Positions 8,446 to 16,199 of a stretch of 64,000 bases of DNA are shown in pieces. A program made the position numbers and the translations under genes. Where the stretch lies: positions 1 through 64,000 of the forward strand of contig DASRVZ010000082.1 in assembly GCA_035654835.1 (NCBI GenBank), read 5' to 3'. Under the pieces are notes generated by a model, which saw nothing but the letters and a program-made list of their open reading frames with translations, did not search any database and was not told the origin of the DNA. This DNA comes from UBA4719 sp035654835. Lineage in GTDB: Bacteria; Actinomycetota; Actinomycetes; Actinomycetales; Dermatophilaceae. Every line of letters starts with the position of its first letter. The first letter of the stretch is position 1.

Positions 8446-9820
8446 GTTGCCTCACGTCAATACCTCCGGGAGGCTACTTCGTTGCCTCATTTGAAAACCT
8501 CCGGTGGTCTCTGGCGTTCCATGCGGCGTTGACCGGCGGTTTCGAGCGGGGTGCCTTTTTCGCCTGAGCGAGGACTTCGAGCTGTCCGGTCAGGGCAAGG
8601 ATCTGTCGCGACAGTGCTGCCGGCTTGATCCGTCGGAACGCGGCGTTCATCGCGATGACCGGCCGCTTGCCGACATCCTTGTGGGCCACTGCCCGCTGAT
8701 GCGGTGTCTTGGCTTCGTCGTGTCGCTTGGTGACCTTCGCGCCGTTGCGCTGTTTGAACACCAGCTTCTGCTGGGGCAGGAAGTAGTTCGTGAACAGGGC
8801 GTCCAGCTCCCAGATCTCGTTGAGCTTGGCCAGCTCGGCGGGGGTGTCATACCGGTAGTAGCCCACCAGCTCCCGCACCCGGGCCCAGTTCTTCTGCTCC
8901 ACATGCGCGCCGTCGTTCTTGTTGCCAGGGCGCGACCGGGTGAAGGTGATCTTCTGGTCCGTGCACCAGGCCAGCAGGTTCTCGTTGATGAACTCGGACC
9001 CGTTGTCGGAGTCGATCCCCAGAATCGGGAACGGGAAACACGCCACGACGTGCTCGAGAGCCTCAAAGACCCACCTGGCGGCCTTGTTGCGCACCGACCG
9101 GTTCACCGTCCACCCGGTCGCAATATCGGTGACAGTCAACGTGAAACAGAACTCGCCCGAGGCGACGCCACCCTCATGACCGACCAGGTCGATCTCCACG
9201 AACCCCGGCACAGCGTCGTCCCAGTCAGCCCAGGTCCGGATCGGGATCTGGGACTTCAACAACGAACCGGGCTTGGTGTGTGAACGTCCGCGCACGATCA
9301 TCTTGGCCCGCTCACCGGCCAGCCGGCGGTCGATCGTGGCCGCACTCATCGCGACCAGCAAAGCCGCCTCGCCGTCGGTCAGGTCGAGCTCCCCGTCGCG
9401 GCGCAGAATCGGCACCAGGACCCCAAGCATCGGCGCCAGCCGCTTACCCGCCGGAGCCCGCAGGACCGCCCAACACGTGATCAACGCGGCGATGATCCTC
9501 GGCCCATACGTCGGTCCCCGAGGCGCACGAGCCTTGACCACCTTCAACTTCAACCCCCCACGCAGACTCGCACGTGCGTAGTCCCGGTGCCAGCCGGTCA
9601 GCTCGACCAGCTCATCCAGGATCGCCGACTTCCTAGCCCGGTCGGCGCGGGCATACGCCTGGGCTTTCGCCTTCGTGACAGCTGCGCGTTCGCTCATCGT
9701 CAGACCCATCAACACGGCGTAACCAACGACGACGGCAACTCAGTGATCGACACACCGCTAGGCGGAGGTTTTCAGATGAGGCAACGTATCCAGCTACACG
9801 GAGGTTTTAGGTGAGTCAAC
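8446..9820. mobile_element. Insertion sequence with tandemly repeated terminal inverted repeats
   Basis: About 1.37 kb. Each end carries two copies of a ~22-bp motif beginning GTTGnCTCA and ending ACCTCCG: 8446-8468 and 8481-8503 at the left, 9763-9785 and 9799-9820 (inverted) at the right. The inner copies differ at one base; the outer copies are more diverged. It contains one transposase gene. Exact outer boundaries and any target duplication could not be fixed by eye; the flanks at 8436-8445 and 9821-9830 show no clear direct repeat. Confidence 0.8.
8474..9709 (-). CDS. DDE (rve-type) transposase
   Basis: 411-aa transposase with an N-terminal helix-turn-helix region (ILDELVELTGWHRDYARASL) and an integrase-type catalytic core. 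The acidic triad is visible as D in FVEIDLVGHEGG, D in GIDSDNGSEF and E in GAHVEQKNW. The frame is intact, so the element may still be active. The 3' end of the gene overlaps the inner terminal repeat. The ATG at 9709 is used; a GTG at 9715 is also possible. The IS family is not certain; the HTH plus core resembles ISNCY/IS481-like groups. Confidence 0.85.
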   Translation of the reverse strand: MGLTMSERAAVTKAKAQAYARADRARKSAILDELVELTGWHRDYARASLRGGLKLKVVKARAPRGPTYGPRIIAALITCWAVLRAPAGKRLAPMLGVLVPILRRDGELDLTDGEAALLVAMSAATIDRRLAGERAKMIVRGRSHTKPGSLLKSQIPIRTWADWDDAVPGFVEIDLVGHEGGVASGEFCFTLTVTDIATGWTVNRSVRNKAARWVFEALEHVVACFPFPILGIDSDNGSEFINENLLAWCTDQKITFTRSRPGNKNDGAHVEQKNWARVRELVGYYRYDTPAELAKLNEIWELDALFTNYFLPQQKLVFKQRNGAKVTKRHDEAKTPHQRAVAHKDVGKRPVIAMNAAFRRIKPAALSRQILALTGQLEVLAQAKKAPRSKPPVNAAWNARDHRRFSNEATK

Positions 9821-9848
9821 TCGGGGTATGTTTTTAAGCGTATTTCGA

Positions 9849-9950
9849 GCGTAGCGTTGGTACTGCTGGACCTCCGCCTCGGAGGCGCCAACTGGTCCGG
9901 GCTTGGTGGTTCTCGGGCTGTGGCGCGGGGACCACGGAAAAGAGTTCGTC
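9849..9950 (+). promoter_or_regulatory. Leader of the CBS-BON gene, mirror of the STAS gene leader
   Basis: Contains GCGTAGCGTTGGTA (9849-9862), a hairpin CCTCCG/CGGAGG (9871-9885) and ACGGAAAAGAGTTCGTC directly before the ATG. The same elements occur in the same order before the gene ending at 8149. The hairpin arms differ in sequence but both pair perfectly. Confidence 0.65.
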
Positions 9951-10679
9951 ATGACTCAGCCATCGCGGTTAACGCCGCCCACGCAGCGATCGACGCGGGT
10001 TGTCGGGGGTACCAAGAGGGACTTGGTAGGCGACGTCATGACCCGAGACGTACGGGTGGCCTCTCCCGAGACCACCCTCCGTGAGCTCGTCCGCGCGATG
10101 GGGGATCACCATGTGCACGCGCTGCCGGTGGTCGACGACATGCGGCGTGTGCTCGGCATAGTTGCGGTGAGCGACCTACTGGGCGATGAGTTGACTGCAG
10201 AGCATGTTCGGACGCGTCTGGAGCACCGTGGACGAGTGCGGTCGGTCGGCTTGACGGCAGGCGAGATCATGACGTCGCCCGCGGTGACCATCGACCAGGA
10301 GCGGACGGTCAGCCAGGCCGCGCGGGTACTGCACCAGCGGCACATCGGCCGACTGCCTGTGGTCGAGCCCAACGGTCGGTTGATCGGCATCGTGACCCGC
10401 AGCGACCTGATCACCGTCTTCCTTCACTCCGACGAGGAACTGCTCGCAGCCGTCAAGGAGGCCATCGCCGTGGTGGACAGCTCCGCCTCGCCCGCGATCT
10501 CGGCAACGGTCCGTAGCGGCGTCGTGGTGCTGCAAGGGTCGGTCCTGCTGCTCAGCAAGGTGTTAGCCGTCAGCGACTTTGTCCGTCGGGTCCCGGGCAT
10601 TGTGCGCATGGACGTTGAGGTGACCGCGGCATACGACGACGTGCACTCGACGATGGCCGGTCCGCGACCCGACCTGTAG
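9951..10679 (+). CDS. CBS-domain pair with C-terminal BON domain
   Basis: 242-aa protein with two CBS motifs (about residues 22-80, MTRDVRVASPETTLRELVRAM; and 103-158, IMTSPAVTIDQERTVSQAARVL) and a BON domain (about 165-232, containing VRSGVVVLQGSVLLLSKVLAV and VPGIVRMDVEV). CBS pairs bind adenosine nucleotides as energy sensors. The M. tuberculosis hypoxic response protein Hrp1 is a CBS pair, but lacks BON. The start at 9951 gives MTQPSR, the same first six residues as the STAS-HATPase protein; the ORF extends upstream without homology. Confidence 0.85.
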   Translation: MTQPSRLTPPTQRSTRVVGGTKRDLVGDVMTRDVRVASPETTLRELVRAMGDHHVHALPVVDDMRRVLGIVAVSDLLGDELTAEHVRTRLEHRGRVRSVGLTAGEIMTSPAVTIDQERTVSQAARVLHQRHIGRLPVVEPNGRLIGIVTRSDLITVFLHSDEELLAAVKEAIAVVDSSASPAISATVRSGVVVLQGSVLLLSKVLAVSDFVRRVPGIVRMDVEVTAAYDDVHSTMAGPRPDL

Positions 10680-11114
10680 CCATCCCGCCATCCCCCTTTG
10701 CGAGCATGCTGCTGGCTCCAAGTCTGAACCAAGATTCAGCCGCTAGCGTCCGGGAATGCGACTGTTGAGCTCGGTGTTCGTACCTGAACAACCCCGATCG
10801 CCTGGACCTCTACCCACCCAGCTCGGAGCTGGTCACGCGCGCCGCGACCATGGGCGCAGTCCCGCCATCCTGACCCACTCTTCCATCACATTTCAGGATC
10901 AGAGCGACCGAGCGCTGATAACTTGCAGAGTGACTTCAGGATCGTGAGCCCCATCGTGGGTCCCCGCGACGACAGGTCTGAGAGGTCCAACGCAAGACGC
11001 CGGCGCGGGGTCGGATGGTGCACCCAAACGCCTTGAATCGCAACGCATCCAGGGATGCGCGTGACCACCTGGAGGCGCAACGCCTCGCTGCGGAAACCAA
11101 CGGAAGGATCGAAC
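10680..11114. other. Gene-poor region with a possible decayed coding fragment
   Basis: No intact gene. A short plus-strand frame at about 10785-10875 reads YLNNPDRLDLYPPSSELVTR then reaches a stop; it looks like the C-terminus of a lost gene but has no start. The rest, up to the MaoC pseudogene, shows nothing recognisable. Confidence 0.4.
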
Positions 11115-11589
11115 ATGACGGCAGTCACCCAACGGGTCGTCGCCCTCAAAGATCTTGCGAGTCTGGTGAATCAGCGTGTCGGCGTCAGCCGCTGGCACCG
11201 TGTCACCCAGGAGCAGGTGAACCTGTTCGCCGAGGCAACCGGGGACCATCAGTGGATCCACGTCGACCCCGAGCGACCCCGAGCGAGCCCGGACGGGACC
11301 GTTCGGGACGACGATCGCCCATGGCTACCTCACGTTGTCCCTCGCGCCGATGCTGATCGCGGACGTTCTCGAGGTGACCGGAGCGTCCCGGTTGGTCAAC
11401 TACGGTATCGAGAAGGTCAGGTTTCCCATGCCGGTGCCCGTCGGGTCCCAGGTGCGGATGGCGGTCGATCTGGTCGGTGCCCAAGAGACCCCCGAGTGGG
11501 TGCAGACCACATGGCGCCTCACGTTCGAGATCGAGGGCGTGGCCAAGCCGGCCTGCGTGGCCGAGGTTTTGATGAGGCACTACTTCTAG
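11115..11589 (+). pseudogene. MaoC-like (R)-enoyl-CoA hydratase, frameshifted
   Basis: The first part reads MTAVTQRVVALKDLASLVNQ... with the hydratase-2 motif FAEATGDHQWIHVD, which carries the catalytic Asp and His. After HVDPER the frame is lost; the family continues in the next frame as GPFGTTIAHGYLTLSLAPML to ...VAEVLMRHYF and a stop at 11589. The cause is a 10-bp tandem duplication, GACCCCGAGC twice at 11265-11284. Removing one copy restores HVDPERARTGPFGTTIAHGY. The function would have been hydration of 2-enoyl-CoA. The ATG at 11115 follows GGAAGGATCGAAC. Start and end are otherwise intact, so the lesion looks recent. Confidence 0.88.
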
Positions 11590-11590
11590 T

Positions 11591-11650
11591 AATCGTCACG
11601 TTGAGCTGGTGATCGGCACGTTGAGCTGGTGATCGGCACGTTGAGCGGGT
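11591..11650. repeat. Three 20-bp tandem repeats
   Basis: Units at 11591, 11611 and 11631, each close to GATCGGCACGTTGAGCTGGT. They lie between the MaoC pseudogene and the end of the lytic transglycosylase gene. Multiple 20-bp end repeats occur in IS21-like elements, but no second end or transposase is here. Confidence 0.75.
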
Positions 11651-11715
11651 GCGAGCTTCCAGGTGCACCCGCCGAAGCCGCCTTGGGCAGTTCAGCCGGG
11701 CCACAGTGATAGCAG

Positions 11716-13290
11716 CTAGGCGGTGCCGGCGGCTGTGGTGATGGTGACGTCGCTGCTGGTGGTCGAGGTCAGTTTCCCGTCGGTGGCGGTCAGCGTGTAG
11801 GTGCCGGCCTTGTCGATGGCGCATCCGGTGAATCGGGCGATGCCGGCCACGGCCGTGGTGGGGTTGGTGTCGCAGGTCAGGGTGGCGCCGTGGGGGGTGG
11901 TCAGGGTCAGGGTGACCGGGCTGGTGTCGGTGGTGACGGTGTTCCCGGCGGTGTCCTGGATGGTGACCGCGGGTTGGCGGGTCCATCCGGTGTCGCTGGT
12001 GGCGGTGGGGGCTGGTGCGGTGGTGAAGTGCAGCTTGGCGGGGGCGCCGGCGGTGATGCTGACGTCGCTGCTGGTGGTCGAGGTCAGTTTCCCGTCGGTG
12101 GCGGTCAGCGTGTAGGTGCCGGCCTTGTCGATGGCGCATCCGGTGAATCGGGCGACGCCGGCCACGGAGGTGGTGGGGTTGGTGTCGCAGGTCAGGGTGG
12201 CGCCGTCGGGGGTGGTCAGGGTCAGGGTGACCGGGCTGGTGTCGGTGGTGACGGTGTTCCCGGCGGTGTCCTGGATGGTGACCGCGGGTTGGCGGGTCCA
12301 TCCGGTGTCGCTGGTCGCGGTGGGGGCCGGTGCGGTGGTGAAGTCCAGTTTGGCGGCAGGGCGGATCACGACATAGGGGCTCAGAGAGCTGGCCGTCGCC
12401 GGTTTGTGCAGGATGGCGCCCAGGGTGGGTTTCGGTGCGGTGTTGTTCTTGTCGGTGACCCCTTGGACGGTTCCCGCGACCGTCTGGATGGTTCCGGCGC
12501 TGGAGCCGTCGAAACGCTGCTGCCATGCGAGAACCGTTGCCAGGTATGCGGTGGAGTGGTTGTAGGCCAGAATCGCCGATCGCAGACTCGAGGGGAGAGC
12601 GAGATCGCGACCGCCTGCGCACAGGTAGCGGGCGGCGGAGGCTGCGGCGTCGTAGACGTTCTGCGGGTCCACTCGTCCGTCGCCATCCCCGTCCACCCCG
12701 AACGCCGCCCAGGTGCCAGGAATGAACTGCATCGGGCCGACGGCGCGGTCCCATTGAGTGTTGCCGTCCAGCCGACCGCCGTCGGTGTCACTGATCGCGG
12801 CAGTAGCTACGCCATCAAGTACCGGTCCCAGCACCGGCGGCACTGCGCGGTGGGCGGCGTCGAGCGAGCGCCCTGCCAGCGATCCGGATTCCACCTGTCC
12901 GATCGCGGCCAGCAGGCTGACCGGCAGGTGGCACTCCGGCGGTGCGCCGGCGACGGCCTGGCGGTAGGCCGCGAGCAGCACGTCCGGCACCGACCACGGG
13001 TTGGACGGGAGCACCGCAGGGCGGACTGTGGCGGTCCCTCCCGCCGCGGGCGGCGCGGACGTCGCGGGCGGCGCGGGCGCAGGTTCCGGCACCTCCGTCA
13101 CGGACGCGGGCGGCTCGTCGGTGGGCGCCGGTTCCGCCGTTGCAGAGGTCGTTGCACGGAGTCCGTCAGTGCTTTGCGAGGGCGTGGCCGGCAGCACGGA
13201 ACCGACGAGCAGCACAAGTACTGCCGCGATGGACGGCGCTGGTGCGAGCAGTCGGCGGCGTCCCCGGGTGGGCCATGGTCGATTGCTCAT
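11716..13290 (-). CDS. Secreted lytic transglycosylase with two Ig-like repeats
   Basis: 524-aa exported protein. The N-terminus has basic residues and a hydrophobic signal (LLAPAPSIAAVLVLLVGSVL), then a Pro/Ala/Thr-rich linker. The catalytic domain (about residues 110-270) contains LLAAIGQVESG with the likely catalytic Glu, AVGPMQFIPGTWAAFGVDGDGDG and LAYNHSTAYLATVL, typical of MltB/SLT-type murein lytic transglycosylases of actinobacteria. Two Ig-like repeats of about 105 aa follow, nearly identical to one another; they may bind cell wall or act as spacers. It is coupled by ATGA overlap to the small ORF upstream. Confidence 0.85.
   Translation of the reverse strand: MSNRPWPTRGRRRLLAPAPSIAAVLVLLVGSVLPATPSQSTDGLRATTSATAEPAPTDEPPASVTEVPEPAPAPPATSAPPAAGGTATVRPAVLPSNPWSVPDVLLAAYRQAVAGAPPECHLPVSLLAAIGQVESGSLAGRSLDAAHRAVPPVLGPVLDGVATAAISDTDGGRLDGNTQWDRAVGPMQFIPGTWAAFGVDGDGDGRVDPQNVYDAAASAARYLCAGGRDLALPSSLRSAILAYNHSTAYLATVLAWQQRFDGSSAGTIQTVAGTVQGVTDKNNTAPKPTLGAILHKPATASSLSPYVVIRPAAKLDFTTAPAPTATSDTGWTRQPAVTIQDTAGNTVTTDTSPVTLTLTTPDGATLTCDTNPTTSVAGVARFTGCAIDKAGTYTLTATDGKLTSTTSSDVSITAGAPAKLHFTTAPAPTATSDTGWTRQPAVTIQDTAGNTVTTDTSPVTLTLTTPHGATLTCDTNPTTAVAGIARFTGCAIDKAGTYTLTATDGKLTSTTSSDVTITTAAGTA
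11746..12375. repeat. Near-identical 315-bp tandem repeat inside the transglycosylase gene
   Basis: The segment from 11746 recurs from 12061 with only scattered substitutions, a period of exactly 315 bp (105 codons). The second unit loses similarity at about 12350. It encodes the two Ig-like domains. The high nucleotide identity indicates a recent duplication or ongoing gene conversion. Confidence 0.9.
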
Positions 13291-13424
13291 ATCCGGCTCC
13301 GCGCTGCGGCGCCGACCCGTTGGTCGACCCGCTCGCTGGCGCTACTGACAATCGCCACAAGCTGTTGGTCCACCTGCGCCACAAGGTCTCGCCCACCCGG
13401 CACGATGTCCATGAGCTTAGGCAT
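13287..13424 (-). CDS. Small 45-aa ORF coupled to the transglycosylase
   Basis: Encodes MPKLMDIVPGGRDLVAQVDQ... ending in AARSRI. AGGGAG precedes the ATG at 13424 by 9 nt and the stop overlaps the transglycosylase ATG in an ATGA arrangement, so it may be translated and may set initiation of the next gene. The sequence looks like one amphipathic helix. I do not recognise the family; two further ATGs lie just upstream in frame. Confidence 0.5.
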   Translation of the reverse strand: MPKLMDIVPGGRDLVAQVDQQLVAIVSSASERVDQRVGAAARSRI

Positions 13425-13680
13425 GTTCATCATCTCCCTGTGGCTGCAGGCGTTTTCGGCGACATGGGCAACCACGTTAGGACATGCGGAGACCGCGAGG
13501 ATCCCACAAACCGCGTATTCATGGCCCGCGGAAGAGTCCAAGTGGGTGGCGAGCGAGCCCACATCGCGACCTGATGACGGACACATGACAGTTCCGTAAT
13601 GGATCCGATCAGGGCCTGGCGAGCGGTGGACATTGGGTGGGTCTAGCGAGCAACTGGGCTTGCCGGGAAGGTGAAGCAAA
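13425..13680. promoter_or_regulatory. Divergent intergenic region
   Basis: Separates the transglycosylase unit (leftward) from the SdrD-like gene (rightward). No gene is evident; promoters for both must lie here, but I see no clear -35/-10 pair. Confidence 0.4.
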
Positions 13681-14475
13681 ATGCGCGAACTGTGGGCGAC
13701 CTCTGCAACAGCGAACACATCCCTGAGCGGGAAGATTCTCGCGAACCGGCGGAGGGTGAGCAGACCGCCGAAGCGGCCGCTCTGGCAACGGATTGTGACC
13801 GCCGCCACTGCCATGGCCATGCCGGTGGCGCTGCTCGTCGCCCTGCCCGCACTGCCGGCCCAGGCGGCGACGACGAGCGACCTGACGGTCACCGTGAGCA
13901 GCGCGCGCACCGAACCACGCTTCTCCACCGGCGGGGTCGTCACCGGGGTCGTCAAGGGTGCGCCCATCGCGGACTTCAAGTACATCCTCAATGTCGACAC
14001 CACCGGGACCACCGACCAGCGGTCCCCCGCGGTCGGATCCGGTTGCTCTGCCCTGGACCCGGGCTATCCGAGCTCCTGCCTCTGGCCGTCGATTGCGGAA
14101 AACTCGGGCGGGAGCCCGATCTACACCCAGGGTGACCAGAGCGACTTCCCACTCCTTGCCCTGCCGGACGGTCGCTACCTGATCTCCGTCATCGCCGACG
14201 GCTACAAGATCGATGGTGCGCATTTCTGCGTCGACACCGTCGTCCCCGCGGAGCCCGGCTGCGCCAATCCCCTGGCTGGTCCCCTCACGGTGACGCTGCA
14301 GCCCAACCCGCTGCCCGACGGCACGGTCCGGGCGCTCGTCTTCGAGGACAACGCGCCGACCAACATGGGTTGGGACGTGGGCGAGAACCTCATGGCCGGC
14401 TTCGTCGGCGGTCTCGCCGACACCCTGGGCGCGATACAGACCGACGTCTACGGCAACCCGCTGTGCACCAGGTAA
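13681..14475 (+). CDS. Truncated secreted SdrD-B/SpaA-like surface protein
   Basis: 264 aa. A long basic N-terminus precedes a signal segment (TAATAMAMPVALLVALPALPAQA) and a beta-rich exported domain (SDLTVTVSSARTEPRF..., DGRYLISVIADGYKIDGAHF, PDGTVRALVFEDNAPTNMGW). These features match large actinobacterial SdrD-B-like cell-surface proteins that are normally far longer and continue after YGNPLCT. Here the frame ends at once after that motif, and the following DNA encodes the middle of a response regulator. It is therefore most likely a 3'-deleted gene. GGGAAGGTG precedes the ATG. Confidence 0.7.
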   Translation: MRELWATSATANTSLSGKILANRRRVSRPPKRPLWQRIVTAATAMAMPVALLVALPALPAQAATTSDLTVTVSSARTEPRFSTGGVVTGVVKGAPIADFKYILNVDTTGTTDQRSPAVGSGCSALDPGYPSSCLWPSIAENSGGSPIYTQGDQSDFPLLALPDGRYLISVIADGYKIDGAHFCVDTVVPAEPGCANPLAGPLTVTLQPNPLPDGTVRALVFEDNAPTNMGWDVGENLMAGFVGGLADTLGAIQTDVYGNPLCTR

Positions 14476-14557
14476 GCTGTCTGCGCGCATCCGGCGGCAC
14501 CTGCATCAGAGGACGCCAGCACCGTCAGGTGAACAGCGCTACCTGGAGGCCGGCGGC

Positions 14558-14827
14558 GTGCAGCTCGACCTCCACCGCCGCAGGGCCGTCACCGCCAATG
14601 GACCGGTGTGCCTGACCGGACGAGAGTTCGCGCTTCTTGCCCACCTGATGCGTCGCAGCAACGACGTGTGCTCGCGCGAAGAGCTGCTCCACGACATCTG
14701 GGACCTGAGCTTCGACCCCGGCAGCAACGTGGTCGACGTGTGCGTGCGCCGACTGCGCTCGAAGCTGCAGCCGACCCCTCCTATCGAGACGGTGCGCGGT
14801 GCCGGCTACTGCTTCTACGATGAGTGA
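14558..14827 (+). pseudogene. Response regulator remnant: OmpR-type DNA-binding domain only
   Basis: The frame encodes a winged-helix domain (LTGREFALLAHLMRRSNDVC, VVDVCVRRLRSKL, ETVRGAGYCFYDE) as in OmpR/PhoB regulators. In-frame sequence back to about 14462 reads APGKLSARIRRHLHQRTP, the end of a receiver domain plus linker, and then runs into the SdrD-like gene. The receiver domain with its phospho-Asp is missing. By chance or selection, GGAGG at 14545-14549 lies 8 nt before a GTG at 14558, so an 89-aa receiver-less DNA-binding protein could still be made. Its stop overlaps the kinase start. Confidence 0.75.
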
Positions 14828-16031
14828 AGCCGCCCGGCTCACGGGCCCGCTCGACGCCGGTCGGTTCGACCGCCGGCACCTTGTCGCGGCGTGGACGGCG
14901 TGGGCGCTGGCTTGCACAACCGTCATGTTCGTGCGACCCGGCCAGGAAACCATTCCGTATCACCTGGGCTGGGCCGGATTCGCGCTTGCCTTCGGACTCG
15001 GTACCTGGAGCAGGTGGCAGCTGGTGACGGCGCTGGCCTGGTACACGCTCGCGACAGGGGCTGTCCTCGAACGGAACTGGCTGCTCGGCCGTATCGGGTG
15101 GGACGAGACCACCGAGATCCCCTTGATGTTCCTGCTCATCCTGATGATGGTGTGGCACATTCGGCGACGCCAGGCTGCGCTGGGTCAGATCACGAGGCTG
15201 GCCGCGCGCGACATACAAGCCTCCCAAGATCGCGCGCAGCTGATGCAGCTGACCTCCCATGAGCTACGCACTCCGCTGACCATCGCGCAGGGCTACCTCG
15301 AGCTCTTGCAGACGCGAGCCATCGAGCTCGAGAACCAGGCGGACCTCTCCGTGGTGGCTGACGAGCTGAAGCGACTCTCGCGGGTCAGCGATCGGCTGAT
15401 CCGGATGATCCAGCTGCAGGATGACCCGACCAGCGAGATCGTGGACGTCGACGAGGTCATGGCTCAAGCAGTCGAGCGTTGGCGGGTTGTCGCGGACCGT
15501 CAATGGATTCTGGACGTCGGCGCCGGGCGTGCGCTGGGGTTGCCCGAGCGGTTGCGCACCGGGCTCGACACGCTCGTGGAGAATGCGATCCGCTACACCT
15601 CGGAGGGAGACACGATCCGACTGGCCGGGTCCCGCCGTCACGAGCAGGTCTTCATGGGCGTGTTCGACAGTGGCGTCGGTTTGAGCGACCAGCAGATCAT
15701 GGCCATCAACGCCGGCGACGAATCGACGCCGGTGTCAACAACGGTCGGAACGGTGGCGGGTGTGGAAACGACTGGAAGCCTTCGGGGAACCGGCCTCGGC
15801 CTGAGCATCGTGCGAGCCCTCGCACACGCGCGCGGTGGAACCTTGAACGCGTCCCACGCACCCGAGGGCGGGGCCGCGATGGTCATCAGCTTCCCTCTGC
15901 ACCTGCCCAAGGAGGTCACCCCGTTTGTTCGTCAGGTTCTCCCAGATACCCTGCCCGTTCGTCCCGCGCCGCACACAAAGAGGCGTGAGTCTCGCAAGCC
16001 CGTGTCCGCAATGCCCCCCATCGGATCGTGA
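14820..16031 (+). CDS. Membrane sensor histidine kinase
   Basis: 403 aa. Four hydrophobic segments occupy about residues 18-115 (ACTTVMFVRP, WAGFALAFGLG, LVTALAWYTLATG, IPLMFLLILMMVW) with no large external domain. The HisKA box LTSHELRTPLTIAQGY carries phospho-acceptor His147; the ATPase has N-box TLVENAIRYT, G1 FDSGVGLSD and G2 RGTGLGLSIV. The ATG at 14820 overlaps the regulator stop, so the pair was a two-component operon. With the receiver lost, this kinase has no linked phosphorylation target. Confidence 0.88.
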   Translation: MSEAARLTGPLDAGRFDRRHLVAAWTAWALACTTVMFVRPGQETIPYHLGWAGFALAFGLGTWSRWQLVTALAWYTLATGAVLERNWLLGRIGWDETTEIPLMFLLILMMVWHIRRRQAALGQITRLAARDIQASQDRAQLMQLTSHELRTPLTIAQGYLELLQTRAIELENQADLSVVADELKRLSRVSDRLIRMIQLQDDPTSEIVDVDEVMAQAVERWRVVADRQWILDVGAGRALGLPERLRTGLDTLVENAIRYTSEGDTIRLAGSRRHEQVFMGVFDSGVGLSDQQIMAINAGDESTPVSTTVGTVAGVETTGSLRGTGLGLSIVRALAHARGGTLNASHAPEGGAAMVISFPLHLPKEVTPFVRQVLPDTLPVRPAPHTKRRESRKPVSAMPPIGS

Positions 16032-16107
16032 GCCGGTCAACAAGGCTTCACCCGTCCTCGCCGAACGTGCCCGGCCAGCCACGCATGATCTTGCTCACCC
16101 ACAGCGG

Positions 16108-16121
16108 GGGACCTTCGGCCT
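16108..16121. promoter_or_regulatory. DosR-type box upstream of the HAD/GH65 operon
   Basis: GGGACCTTCGGCCT differs at the last base from GGGACCTTCGGCCC, a frequent mycobacterial DosR site. It lies 78 bp before the HAD start. The M. tuberculosis HAD-GH65 fusion Rv2006 (otsB1) belongs to the DosR regulon, which supports the call. Confidence 0.7.
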
Positions 16122-16199
16122 TGTGACCGGGCCCTCGGACGGGCAGCATCAGAGATGCCAACGTCCCACTTGGGTTTGACCTCACGCGCGGAGGTGGCG

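Noticed and set aside
9895..9945. DosR-type box before the CBS-BON gene (expected by analogy to Hrp1)
   Set aside because: Only a GGGGACC half-site is present; no matching second half.
10929..10965. A fifth DosR-type box near CCCATCGTGGGTCCC
   Set aside because: Half-site spacing is wrong for the 14-bp pattern.
11591..11650. CRISPR array
   Set aside because: Units are contiguous 20-bp tandem repeats without spacers.
11591..11650. IS21-type element end
   Set aside because: Multiple 20-bp repeats fit, but there is no second end and no istA/istB gene, so only a weak suggestion remains.
11890..13599. Long plus-strand frame antisense to the transglycosylase
   Set aside because: Gly/Arg-rich shadow typical of high-GC antisense frames; the minus strand encodes a recognisable enzyme with a signal peptide.
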